NCBI GenBank assembly: GCA_965178125.1
Contig: OZ237759.1
Coordinates: 744,001-808,000, forward strand
Length of the DNA: 64,000 bases
Source of the DNA: Bilabrum cf. latius
Lineage: Eukaryota > Bigyra: Bicosoecida > Bigyra > Bicosoecida
Reading direction: 5' to 3'
Positions 11,844 to 23,383 of this stretch are shown one piece after another (position 1 is the first letter of the stretch; every line of letters starts with the position of its first letter). The translations under genes and the position numbers were made by a program. The notes below the pieces were generated by a model. That model made no database searches, had not been told where the DNA came from, and saw only the letters and a program-made list of their open reading frames with translations.

Positions 11844-14042
11844 TCATCCACCAAAGGACCAGAGGGAAGGAGAGTGAGCCCGAGCCATCCTCGTACGGAC
11901 AGCCGGACCGTCAACACATGCCATCCGCCACCAGCGGGACGTCCATGTACGACGTAGCTACTCCCTTTCACGCAAGACACAACGAAGCAAAGTCGCCATC
12001 TCACGCGCCCAGATCCTCTCAAGAGTGTGCATGAGCCCTCTAGGGCGAGCCACACGATGTCCTCTCCGATCCTGAGCTCGCATTGCAGCGTACAGGTCAT
12101 CCGATGAGCTCGCAGTCCAGCCTCGCACCGAGGCCCCAGTCCACCACCTGCAGGCAGTCCAGGACGGAAACGCTCTGATCTTTACACTCAGCTCATCAAC
12201 CACCCGTGTCGCAAGCCGTACCAATCCAACAGAGGCGCTAGAGCGGGCAATTGCTCGGCGCATCCTGGGAATGGTTCGCTCAGCAGCAGCGACTCCACGC
12301 CTGTCCTGCTCCAGAGGTTGTGGGTGAGGTTCAAGACGTAGGCCATGGTCCGCCCATGCCTTCCTTATCTTGCCCTTCTCCTCTGAAGTTCGACTGGCCC
12401 AGTCACCGGAGACCCACTCTGCCTGAAGACCACGTGACTGCAGCGATGACTCTCGGCGAGCCATCTCCACAGCCACCTTGTCAGTCAGTTCTGGAGTAGG
12501 GGAACAGGAACGAGGGTAAATACCCGCACGAACACGAAGGATCAATCGACCGTCGGAGCCACGCGGTTGCAGTGCTGCAGTGGTAGGCAGTGAACCAGGG
12601 CCGAACACCCCATCAACCTGACCATGGTACTGGTCCAGTGACACTGTCTGTTCTGCATTCTGCTGCCTGATTGCGCTCGCCAGGACGTAACCGGAGTGGC
12701 ATCCAGGGCTCAAGTTCCTGAAAGACCTGATGCTAGAAGCAGACTTCGACGAGTGCCAACGGCGCACCGCCCGATTCAGCTCCTTCTCACCCAGCCAAGT
12801 CATCCCGTTGTCAACAGATACTCCATTGTCATGAAGGTGAAGCCTGAGAGACGCCGCAGCACCAAGAGGTCCCTGCTGCGACATCTGCGGGCACATGTAT
12901 GCAGTCCGGATGTAGTGAGATACCACTGGTAGGCCCCTCCTATCTGGGGCTCGCTTGAGCTCAAAGAGGTCCCGTGCGGTCCTTCCGGCAGCACTCGCAA
13001 GCCATACCTCAGATCCCAACGCCACTTTCGGCACTCGACGTCCCTCGACGGCAAATGGCATACGGTCAGCCATTCCAGTGGCCAGCATCCACCTCATGCG
13101 TGCCAGGAAACGGTCCACTACACTCATCACAGCTGCATTCATGATCACGCCGTAGTTCACCGAGATCCGCTGTTCCAGACCTCGAAAGCGTTCCCAGCCA
13201 GTGGCACATCCAGCAGCACCAATGCCATAGAGCGCGCTAGTGAGCGCTCCAGAATAGAGAATCTGGGAGTGTAGACGTACCGACCAATCACAGTCAACTG
13301 CAGCGCGGGTTATGATGGATGCTTGTTGCATCGCCATTGCCACCCTCCGCCGAACGTGAGGGACCATGTCAATGGCTATCACGTCCCTCTCTTCGTAGCC
13401 GGGGCCAAGCTCTGCTGCTGTGGCATGGATCCTCGTCGTTGATATCAGCAACCCTAGATACACATACAACTTCGCGCGGGGGACGGTCCATGTCTGTTCT
13501 ACCCAGGATGGGTTCACTTCCGTGGCTGTACACGCGATATCGTCGTCCCACCCTCGGGGAAAGGAGTCGGCTGCAAGTCCAAACGGCATCATGGCAGTCT
13601 TTTTCGCGAGCCCTGATGGACTCACTGGTCGAAATCCAAGCTCAAGTCCGGCCAGTTCAAACAGCTCAGTGACGACCGCGACCACCTGACAGGCCTCTGT
13701 CCATGTCGTTGCTGCCGCTACATAGTCATCTGCATAGCCGCACTGTCCCCAGGGAGTACCCCTAGATCCTGGTGACGGTTGCAGTACATGAGAGTGTCCC
13801 AACTCTGAGCGCTCTCTAGCAATGGCCTCGAGTAGGACCCCCATGAAGACGAGGAAGAGCGCCGGTGAGGGTACTTCTCCTTGCGGGGTCCCAGCTTCCT
13901 TCTGGATTGGCCTGGATGTCTTGCCAGTAGCTGGATCCCTGATCCGGACCGAGACCTTCAATCGTGACAGAAGGAAACCAGTTGCCTGATCTCCCCGAGA
14001 TAGAGGATTCCGGCAGAGTTCAAGTTGCGTGTTGTTTGGCGT
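11844..14042 (-). mobile_element. 5'-truncated retrotransposon fragment (non-LTR-type reverse transcriptase)
   Basis: The element holds the second half of a reverse transcriptase and the C-terminal region after it. The N-terminal fingers, any endonuclease and any terminal repeats are missing, which fits the 5' truncation typical of target-primed retrotransposition. No poly-A tail or target-site duplication could be fixed. Confidence 0.6.
11844..14042 (-). CDS. Reverse transcriptase, N-terminally truncated remnant
   Basis: The minus frame is open from just after a TAA at 14043-14045 down to a TGA at 11844-11846 (about 732 codons), with one TAG near the C-terminus at 11958-11960. RT motifs are visible: GTPQGEVPSPALF (the GxPQGxxxSPxLF motif) and YADD with hydrophobic flanks, the metal-binding catalytic centre. 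Upstream motifs that should carry the first catalytic Asp are absent, so the protein as present cannot be a full polymerase. The long C-terminal region (about 500 aa) has basic stretches, but I recognise no RNase H or zinc knuckle there. No ATG opens the frame. Probably a dead insertion that has kept its frame. Confidence 0.6.
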
Positions 14043-14561
14043 TTATACGATTTTCAGAGGGACGACACCAATGATTCATTGGCAGTCCAAAACTGCAACA
14101 TTGAATCGTGCTTTTAGCGGCAATTCAATGCGGTAGTATTTGCCTTTTCGGTTTGCGAAGTCGTTTGCCACGCGCTCTATGCTCCCATAGCAAATACGTA
14201 GACTTGCGGGATCATGCCGTCAAGCTTGCTACAGGCCAGTCCCACGTGAGTGCAAACGGGTTGTGTATTAACATACTGGTGACTTTCCCTGATCATTTGC
14301 TGCGGCGTAGAGGCAGGACCTTTGTATTGCTTGTCACGTGAGAATGGTTTCTTGCTCTGTACTCGGATCGCAGATTTTGGTCTTGCCCAGTCACGTGGCT
14401 AGGTGCTCGCGAAGGGTAGCTTAGGCTTGATTTACTCAAAATGCCAGGAAGTCGCGGGGAGATCTTGGCTGTCGAGTGCATCGTCTTCAAGTGTTCCACC
14501 TGAAGAATACCCTATACCTGCTCCTCATGCTCAAGCAGATCCCTAGACCATTCTCCAATTC

Positions 14562-17500
14562 ATGAAAAATCTTGAGTTGGATGGTGCTACTGGTGTATTG
14601 TTTTATATTCACTCCTAGGTGGACCACGCGACGGCTCTGCACTAGATTGAGCTGGTCACTCGCGTGATGCAGCATGGTAGGGTATTTGCTCGATCCTTCT
14701 CATCTCATGAGAGCAACAAAGGCGAAACAAGGAGCGATGTGGCACAATCAATTGCTGCTGCAGCGCGCAAGGTTGCTGAGCACAGGGAGATGGACCTAGG
14801 TATTGCTGCCTTGGATGTCGAGGCATCGGATGGATAGCAGGAAATCAGTAGGCAGCTGTTAGACAGAGCGATTTAGGCGCTGTAGCGGGCAAAACCACCT
14901 ATTGATGCGCTCTTGTTGTTGACAAATTGGAGGGTTGTGGATTGCCTGCTCTCTCCCCAATTCACTAGAGATTGGCTCGAAGTGCAGCCTGAGCTTGCGA
15001 AGCTCGCTAATATCAGGAAGAAGCGCGCCGATGAAGAAGCCGCACGCAGGAGGAAGCTTGCCGATGAAGAAGCCCTACGCAGGATGAAGCTTGCCGATGA
15101 AGAGGCAAAGCTTGCCGAAGAAGAAGCCGCACGCAGGAGGAAACTCGCCGATGAAGAGGCAAAGCTTGCCGATGAAGAAGCCGCACGCAGGAGGAAGCTT
15201 GCCGATGAAGAAGCCCTACGCAGGATGAAGCTTGCCGATGAAGAGGCAAAGCTTGCCGAAGAAGAAGCCGCACGCAGGAGGAAACTTGCCGATGAAGAAG
15301 CCGCACACAGGAGAAAGCTTGCCGATGAAGAAGCCGCTCGCAGGAGGAAGCTTGCCGATGAAGAAGCCGCAACAGATGATATGGAACTCAAAAAAAGCGG
15401 AGTTGCATCTTTGGCTTAGCTTAATAATGGTAAGGTGGCGGTGCCAGTCACTTCTCCGCGGGCGATATTGAGGCTATGCTAGCAAGCCTCTGCGGCTGGC
15501 TTTAAAGCCCCGGGTGGATTGTCTCTGCAAGATTACATCGAGTAGTAGTGCAAGGTGCGTGCAAACGTGTTTCATGACGTGATCGCCAGGCGTGTGCTGG
15601 AGACGGTTGTCGTTGTTCAGCAAGCTGAGCGGCATGTGGCTGCCGTTCCAGCTTCGAAGGACACAGTTACAGCCAAGGAAGGTACGAAGCCGGAGTCGCC
15701 GGTGAGTGGGGCTGCTATGACCCCGGAGACTACGGGGGCGAAGCAAGAGGACAAGGGGTAGGCAAGCAAGGAGCTTTTAGTCTTCACAGGAGCTGCTGAT
15801 TCTCCCAGGGAGGCCGTCCTCGTGCAAGCCGTGAGCTACATCGTTAGTCTGGCCAATTCCAACATAGCAGCCATCGGGGATACGTATCGGTGCAAGCGGA
15901 TCGTTGGCCCAATGGGGATGGGGAAAACACGAGTTCTGTTCGGAATCCGTGAAGCATGCACTCTGCTTGACTTTGCGAATGACAAGTGTTGCATCTGCCC
16001 GGTGTATGTTGATAGCCCGACTAAAACGGACCCGCGACTGCCGCTGACATATATCGCAGCAGGCCTGCATGCTCGGGGCCTGTTGGTGGATGGCGAGGAA
16101 GCTCCCGGCTGGGCAGTCCGCCGGGAAATGGTTGATGCGCGCATGCATTCCTTCGTGGAGTGGTGCGAGCGGAAGAGAGTTATCCCGGTGCTACTTTTGG
16201 ATGAGGTGGCCAATTTCAGGAGGCTCTCTGAGGAACTCAAGGGAAGGGCTTTCCGCCAGCTGGACTAGCTGGCGTCAAGATCCGATTGGCGTGGGCTTGT
16301 GCGCGTATCCGGGACGTGGTCTCAAACCTCTTAGATGTTCCAGGAAGAAGGCGTCCACCCTGAGCGCTTTTCTGAAGATTCCATTCAGGGCTTGATGAGT
16401 ACTTCAGAAGCTGCACTGATGGGGTTGTATGCATCAGAAGGAAATCGGAACGGCAACAGTACACCAGTGGGTAGCAGTACGCCATTCATCCGTACTCTTG
16501 CGAAGGGGATGATGGAGGACACGGTGCCCAGCTTGGCTGCCACGGGCTTCACCGCCCATGAGACTTTGGACAAACCTGGCCAGGCTCAGGAAGAGCCATA
16601 GCACATTTCGATGGAAGCAGTGAAGGAGTGGGCCAAGCAAACTGGAGACTTGGAGTGGAAGTCTTTGGCCGACAAAGCTGAAGCGGTAGTCGACCGAATC
16701 ATGTTCTACACGGCAGGTGTGTCTCGCTTTATCGCAGAAGCACGTGACACAGGTGAAGTGGTCGGGCTTCCCAATCGCTTCCTAAAGGCACTTGAGAGCG
16801 ACGGTGCACTTCGCCATCTTTCGAAGTGGCTGCTGAAGAAAACAGTTGAGCAGAACCCGACCGTATTCACAATGGCACAGTCGGACTACACCGACAAGGA
16901 AGTCCCGCTTGATCGGAGCGTTTTGGAGGAGGCGTATGCAATGTGGATGGTAGACTCCGACAAAAAGACTGGCGACGCCGTGGACATGCTGGATAAATAT
17001 GAACGAGCAGGATTTGTGATGACCAAAAAGTACTAGGGCAATCTAAGGTACGGTGGGAGCTTCAGGCTTGGGATTCGCTTTGCATCATCGTTTTTGCTGG
17101 TTCTAGCCAACCTCCACACTCTGAATCTGGTGGAGGCCTTGTCGATGGACGAGATTCAAGCTCTAAGACGTCCGTCTGGCGACTATGGGAAAGACTTAAT
17201 GGAAGGTCTACTTGCGGAAGGCTTGGCGATGAATGGCCTGCCTGGGTTGGTGAGTGGGCTGGGCGGGACTTTGGCATTCAGAAGGGTAGATGCATCAGCA
17301 TGGGACCGTGTCACGTCTGGCCAGGACGAGCATGACGGTGATGCTCGTATGGCTTCGTTGGAGAAGCTTGACCTCAAGCGACTGCATGAATCGATCGGCA
17401 CCAACATCCCGTTGAACACCATCTTGAAGGAAAGCCCGGACAGGCGAAAAGCCGATCTCATTATGATCTGCCATGCTCCTGGTAGCAAGAGAGCATTCGT

Positions 17501-18029
17501 TGTTCGGATACAGATCAAGATGCGGAAGGATCGTGAAAATGTGTTTCTTTCTGCGAAGATGCTCAGGGACTCCTGGGCTGCAGAGACAGAGACAGGCAAG
17601 TAGAAGCACCCTGCCGTGCACTCCATCCTAAAGGAATCGACTTCGTTGAGAGATGCCGGGATTGTTGAGTTGGTCCACGTGCCAGTTTGGATGTCAGTCA
17701 TAAAGCCTAATGATGCTGATCGGGTGACCCGAGAGCTTGGTGTGAAGGTGATCACGGGGACGTAGTTTTGGGACATTGCCATCCCGCGGGTCAGGGCTGT
17801 AGCATCTACTCTTGATCGGTATCCGGCCATCCAGTTGGACAAAGGGCAGCTCAACGAGGCAATGCAGTCCGAGCGAGCGCACGCCTACCATGACACTGTG
17901 TACGAGGTGCAGGGAGCAGAAAACACTTCAGGTACGGGTACGGTGCATGGATCCGGATTCCGGATTGGCAGGCACGCCCACCTCTACAGGGGCAGAGGAA
18001 GAGGAAGAGGCGGGGCGCAGCGTCAATGA
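14562..18029 (+). CDS. P-loop NTPase with coiled coil and nuclease-like C-terminus (RHS/Crinkler-like layout)
   Basis: Start is the first in-frame ATG (14562) after a TGA at 14280; the stop is TGA at 18027-18029; 1155 aa. Sixteen in-frame TAGs are present, more than in any other gene here (14616, 14643, 14835, 14874, 14883, 15417, 15480, 15543, 15546, 15759, 16266, 16332, 16599, 17034, 17601, 17763). Domain order: helical N-terminus; charged coiled coil of KLADEEA-type repeats (about residues 153-271); Walker A GPMGMGKT (449-456); Walker B VIPVLLLDE (540-548); a helical middle; and a segment KADLIMICH...RIQIKM (from about 963) that resembles a restriction-endonuclease-fold D...(E/Q)xK core. 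NTPase plus nuclease-like domain is the known layout of eukaryotic RHS/Crinkler proteins linked to transposons. The assignment rests on architecture only. Confidence 0.7.
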
Positions 18030-18047
18030 TGAGAATTGCCGTTGAGG

Positions 18048-18987
18048 ATTCGTGGGCATCTTCCCCGCGGTCACCGTGGACTCCGCCCCCAGCCGGTCTC
18101 CGGTGGCGCCTGTGCCCGCCCGAGGCTCTCTGCTGGAGCAAGTGCTGCGGAGCACGGAGATGCCCGACGTGTCCAGATTCGAGTACGCCTCCCTGAAGTA
18201 CGCCACGGAGCTCATCAACATCCAGTACCAGAAGCCGCTGAGTGTGACGTACTCGCTCGATTCTCAGTGCAACAACACGTTCACTGTTGTGCCGGCAAAG
18301 GGGGCCGAGTTTGATACGCAGATCACGATCTTCCAAGGCGACACGGTTGTGGCGAAGTCATTCGTGGAGCAGACCCCCACCGCCACGTACTCAGCTTCTG
18401 TGGGCTCGCCCACGGATCTGCAAGCGGTGGTCTCCATCTTCGGAGGGGCACCCTGGACGGCCATCGCGAACGTCACCGCGTTCTGGGAAGCCAAGGGGTC
18501 ATGCGTCAATGACGCCTCCGCACTGCTCAGGGCCAACAGTCGGCCCGCGGCCAAGGTCATCCGCCAGACCGGACAGATGCCGAGCAGCAGCAGCGATCCC
18601 ACGGTAGGGGCCACTTGGCTGGCTGGTGTATCGTTCAGGGGGGGCTACACGCTGGACGCCACTGCCGCGCCCAGGGAGACGACGCAGATAGCTATCTTGT
18701 CTCCGCGCGTGCCGGACGATACCACCGTCAACATCACACAGATGAGCCAGGGGGCCGTGAGCTGCCCCGCCACCGGCAAGCTGCCCTACTACAAGTTCGC
18801 CAACGTCACTGCCAACCGTGGGGCCACGTGCCTGTGCACGGCAGGGCCGGCGGATGCACCTGCATGCAGTCAGGTGACTGGGTGCAAGCTGAACAAGGAC
18901 ATGGCATCGTTCGAGGCCAACGCATTCATGCAGGGGGTGCAGGGGGCCGGGACTGCTGTCGGGCTGAGCTGGGATGCGCGGGTGTGA
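18048..18987 (+). pseudogene. 5'-truncated fourth copy of the secreted-protein gene
   Basis: Similarity to copies A-C begins abruptly at ATTCGTGGGCATC (18048), 18 bp after the stop of the NTPase gene, and runs to the shared TGA at 18985-18987. The lost part is the promoter, exon 1, intron, signal peptide and about the first 280 residues. The remaining 312 or so codons are open. It differs from the other copies at scattered sites. It lacks any start of its own that would give secretion, so it is scored as a relic. Confidence 0.85.
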
Positions 18988-20069
18988 GTGCACCAGCCCG
19001 GGCTTGATACACCGATGAGATGGCGTGGCCTGGCAGGCGCGATGGGCAGTCAGGGATCTGTGGCGGGCAAGCAGTGGCGCAATGCGTGAGCTTGGTACTG
19101 GACGATGCTGATGTGATAGGCCACTGCTGTCTCTTCCATCCGGATCGTGCAGGTAGGTGCCTAGGCTCTTGCGGGCCTCGGCAGAGCTCTCGAAGCTGTC
19201 GGCTTGCGTGCCGTATCTGGGGTGGAGGGCAGTTGGACGTTGTTTGACCTGGCGGGATGCAGTCGCATGATATGTGATCTGCATGCGGCATGTGGCTGGT
19301 GTGGATCTATACTAATGAGGCGCGGGGGTGCATGCATTGAGCCGCTAGCTCCATCAGCTGGACTGCGACAGCAGCGATCCGCTGCCCGGCGTGCTTTATT
19401 CAATGGCGTGATCCCACACAATTTGCTAGCTTCTCTTGAGTCATAAATGCAATTTCAAACACTCCTAAAATGTGCAGGGTGGCACTTTGTTCGATCATTC
19501 ACGGATAATCTGATCCGTGTCTGTGTAGGCCCAGGATTCCGAATTCCGGACAGTCACAGTCCTCGTCGTTGATGACGGTCATGATAGGGCATGCACAAAA
19601 GCAGCAGCTGGACGGTGATCGCAATGATCGCGAGCGAGAAAGGACTTCGTGCCGATCCGGTTCCGCTTGCTAATGCAGTCCCATGTGGTGGCGGAAGTAC
19701 CGCTAGTCTTCAAGTCGCTGAGGTGACCCATCGAAATATCGAAACTCCGGCCTCACCGCCGTTGGATCTCAGCACACTTGGCCCGCGCTGCTCGCCTGTA
19801 TCGCCTGGCTGCTTGAGCCGCACGGGTCCGACCACTGGCAGCGGATCCGCGACTCAAAGCAAGCTTCCCATCGCCGAGCCTTGGATGCAACATTCAATAC
19901 ATATGATATCCTTACTAAGGGATTTCCGATTCCTGCCGATTTGTGCTCAGCAGGCTGTGTCTCGAGATAGATTCTTCAAATTCCGGAATAAATATTTGGT
20001 CTGCCTCAAAATGCTGTTAATGCTAGTATTATCAGCTTCAATTCACAAGCAATAAAAACCTGATTTCAT
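18988..20069. other. Decayed 3' flank of the fourth copy and upstream region of a Rab gene
   Basis: The first 90 bp match the array's 3' flank. About 270 bp of unrelated sequence follow, then weaker similarity resumes at about 19365-19500 (GCGACAGCAGCGATCCGCTG, the segment before a Rab-gene upstream region). So this flank was interrupted or has diverged far more than those of A-C. An ORF at 19591-20055 (154 codons, TAA end) is unsupported by any motif. Confidence 0.5.
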
Positions 20070-20902
20070 ATGGCAGCTGCTGCGTCAGGTGGAGCGAAAG
20101 GCGGAGATAAAGTGCTTGAAACGTACGAGCATAAGGTGACCGAACGAGAGCTCCACGATAGAAAGCACAAAGCTACACGACAGGCAAAAATCGTCATCGT
20201 CGGCGATCCAGCCGTTGGAAAAACATCTATTATGACAAGATTCTGTGAAAATCAATTTGCTAGTGAGCCTGCGTTGCTGTTGCGAGGTGCTCTTATAGGA
20301 CTTCCAAGAAATCGTGTAGGCGTGTCCTTGACCATCCATCGATTTTCGCAGAAGTGCACATTCAAACAATTGGGATGGACCTTAAGACTAAAATTGTCAC
20401 GCATGACGACGCTACGACGACCAAGCTTCAGATTTGGGACACTCCTGGGCAGGACCGATACTATAAGCTGGCTCGTGGCAACATGGCAGGAACCGACGCC
20501 GTCCTACTGGTATTTTCCTTTGACGACAGGGGAAGCTGGCGATAGGTGAGAACGTGGATCGAGAACGTGAGCGCTCTGGGGGACGACACCTGCCCGATCG
20601 TGCTCTGCGGTAACAAGCTGGACATTCGGGATCGTTGCGAAGACGACCCGGAGAAGCGGATAGGCGACAGTGAAATCAAGAAGACGGCCGAAGAACTTGG
20701 GTGCGAGGTCATGTACTCAAGCGCAAAGACGGGCGAGGGAGTTGAGCAGGTCTTTCTCAAACTAGCTGACATGGCGAGGGCGAGGATGCCGCACGACGGC
20801 AGGCGAAGGCCGACAGGCAGGAACAGCGGCAGGATTGGCAAGCTGGATTCCGGATCTGAATCGGGCAAGGAGGCCTCGGCTAGGCCTTGCTGCGGGCAGT
20901 GA
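20070..20902 (+). CDS. Rab-family small GTPase
   Basis: Exons 20070-20262 and 20352-20902, 247 aa. The 89-bp intron (GTGAGC...CGCAG) is removed in phase, joining CENQFA to the TIGMD switch I region. All five G motifs are present: GDPAVGKT, the switch I Thr in TIGMDLKTK, WDTPGQ (Pro in place of the usual Ala), GNKLD and SSAK. The C-terminus is CCGQ, a double-Cys prenylation signal. A TAG at 20543-20545 sits inside the GTPase fold, between DDRGSWR and VRTWIENV, so the standard code would cut the protein in half. It likely acts on membranes in vesicle traffic. The N-terminal extension of about 35 aa is long. I cannot assign a subfamily. Confidence 0.88.
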
Positions 20903-21003
20903 CTCGCGCATGCCGGTACTTATGAAGGCATAGGTGCATTCAGACGAAAATATTGAATTGACTAGTTAGCACATCCACCACCCGCCGCACGAAATTGCGC
21001 TCG

Positions 21004-22266
21004 TCAAAGCCCATCTGCACCCAATCCAGCCGTCTATTGATCTCCCATTTGTCGCCCCCTGGGCCTGTGAGAAAAAGCTACCCCCAGTCGATCGCTCGCA
21101 GGCAAGCCGTCCATATCCCCGATTCTCTCACTGCAGCCAAGGGCTGAGCGAGGACATCCGCCAGACTCGGACCGCCCCTCCCCCTCCCCAGTCCCAGTCC
21201 CAGCCGCCTCACCGAAGAGTGAATGCAGCCTCACCGGCCCCTCCCAGCCCCCCTCCTCCTCCTCCTCCTCCTCGCGGCTCCTCTGCCACCGCATCTACTG
21301 GCCCTAGCCCTCCAGAGCAACACCCCTGTTCCCTGCGGATATGGGCTGATGGTCTGCTGCAGTGCCAGTCCCATGAGACTGTCGCCTGCCCCGCTCGCGC
21401 CGCAGTGCGATGAAATCTTTGAGCACGCTGCCTGCGCTGCGCCGCACGTCTATCAATTTCTGCGATGCAGGGGATAATCGCACCTTACCTCGCCTTCCGT
21501 GGCCATCTATCGCGCCTTTCCTGTTCTCCCCGCCCGATTGCGCCACAGTGCCGTGCACACGCACCCTCGGTGAGCCGCCAAGCGCGATGCCTCCTGCCCA
21601 TCGGTTGCCGGGCACCAGTGCCCGGGATCGATTCTCGTTGCTAGCTACCCTACGCGGCGACACTGGAGGCCGAACGAGTATCTATCCCTACCCACAGGGT
21701 GTGAGGCCGAGCGCTGCCCGCATCTTCTGATCCGCGCTTGAACCGGAGACGGGCTGCTGCCCCACCGCAATGCTCAATCGGTGCTCACCCCTGGGCCCCT
21801 GTGAGTCTGCCGCAGCCTGGTCGGGACGAGTGTGCCACGAATCATCAGCATGCTACTGCCCCGGCACCGTGTCACTGTCAGAAGATAGCTCAGGGCTTGC
21901 GTGCGGGCTAGCTGGAAACGGCAGGGCCTCGAACAGCAGCGGCGATTCAATGCAAGCTGGTGCGTCGCGCCGTTTACGCTAGCGAGGTGGTGTGTGCAGA
22001 GCCGATAAACCATTGTTAACATCGGATCTGCCTCTGGATGGGGCAACACGCCACACGATCTGGACTAGCTTTGCGTGGACTGCAGCCACCAACTGACGCA
22101 AGAAAACTCCGAATCGAAGTAGAGCAGCGCGTAAATGCCCGGTCGCAGTTTTGACAAAACGAACTAAATTTGCAGCCACGCGGTTTAGTATCTTTCGAAG
22201 CATTATGAGACCCTGCAGGGACCCAAGCTGCAAGATGGCGCCAACGGTCGCGAAGATTCCCGGCAT
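21004..22266 (-). CDS. Hypothetical protein visible only with UAG as sense
   Basis: From an ATG at 22264-22266, immediately preceded in frame by TGA, the minus strand is open for 420 codons to a TGA at 21004-21006, crossing seven TAGs (21979, 21853, 21688, 21682, 21304, 21295, 21034). The first 75 residues are hydrophobic and basic (FATVGAILQLGSLQGLIML), possibly a membrane-binding or targeting helix. The rest is basic and disordered, with a run of seven Glu after the TAG at 21295. No family is recognised. An opening of this length without TGA or TAA is unlikely by chance, but codon composition alone does not prove expression. Confidence 0.5.
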
Positions 22267-22529
22267 TCAATTGCCCCAAACTTCACGGCAACCTTGCCTG
22301 GCAGTTGGTGGTACTAGTTCTTATGTACTACTTTCCATATCTATGTTTGCACAAACTTGTACTATGGATACAGGCCAGTCAGTGGCTTGTTGACATCTAG
22401 TGACGAGTGTGAAGTTGCCTGGTCCACTCTTGCCACAGATAAAGCATACTGGGGGGAAAACAGACACATGCATACTTGTACATCAGTAAACAGTACGTCT
22501 GAAATGGCCCTTTGAAGCGAGCAGTAGTG

Positions 22530-23198
22530 ATGGACCAGCAGGGTGGGTAGTTCGATGCTTTCGCATTATTTGGAGAAGCTCAGCAGCGTGAGAGCAAGTA
22601 GCAACTCCGGGCAGATATTATGGATGCTTTCGACGATGAAGTGCCAAGTCATCCATTGGCATGCGGTGATGATCGACCGGATCTTTGGAATGTCGTTGCC
22701 GAGAGCCTGTCACGGGCCCCAGGAGGCCATAGTGCTCCGGGCCGCGCTGACAAGAAATCTGCCTAGGGTCTTAGTACTGGCGCAAGCGCGTCCAATGCCA
22801 AGGAATTAGGATCGGAAGGGGCGCGCGATAGACCGCCAGCCAGCCAGGGCACACGGAGCATGGAGGCTACAAATTGCGGTGCTGCTAGCGGTGAGCGAGC
22901 AGATGATGATGGTGCTGAGGGGCTGGCCACAGCCCCTTCATTCACGTACTTTGGCGCCAATGAGGAGCACGAGATGGAAGAAGAAGACGCAGCGTTCGAA
23001 CAGGCCCTGCGCGGCCGGCGGGCGCCCCTGCAGCGCCTCGCAGAGGGGGCGAGGGAAGCGGAGCAGCTGCTTCAACTTGCAGCTGCTGCTGCCACTGGCA
23101 GCGATGGTGCGAGCACGGCATTTGCAGCAGCGCCAGGCAAAGGCAACAGCCGGCGGTCAGGCGCTGGGGCAGGCAGATCACGTGGGAAGCCTGAGTGA
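22530..23198 (+). CDS. Small acidic protein visible only with UAG as sense
   Basis: The first ATG after an in-frame TGA at 22500 opens a 222-aa ORF ending in TGA, with TAGs at 22548, 22599 and 22764. The N-terminus reads MDQQGGQFDAFALFGEAQ, where the first TAG lies in a Gln/Gly context. The middle contains acidic patches (EEHEMEEEDAAFEQAL), then a helix rich in Ala/Leu/Glu, and the tail is basic with RRSGAGAGRSRGK. The standard code would show only a 112-aa fragment from 22860. No family is recognised. It is divergent from the gene at 21004-22266 (263 bp apart) and convergent with the diflavin reductase. Confidence 0.65.
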
Positions 23199-23383
23199 AC
23201 ATTCGCAAGTGCTCTCAAGTGCTTCCTCTCGGTAGAGATCCAAAGCCATTGAGTGGCTCGACTTGCATGTCCCGTGGCATTAATCAGGTTCATATAGAGG
23301 CTTTAGTTACATGCAGCACTTACTCTTATCCTAGCAATGAGCTGAAATGCTGCATCAATTTCATTCCCTCGTTCCCATCCCTC

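Noticed and set aside
19591-20055. 154-codon ORF upstream of the Rab gene
   Set aside because: No motif, composition like non-coding DNA, and it ends in a TAA just before the Rab start.
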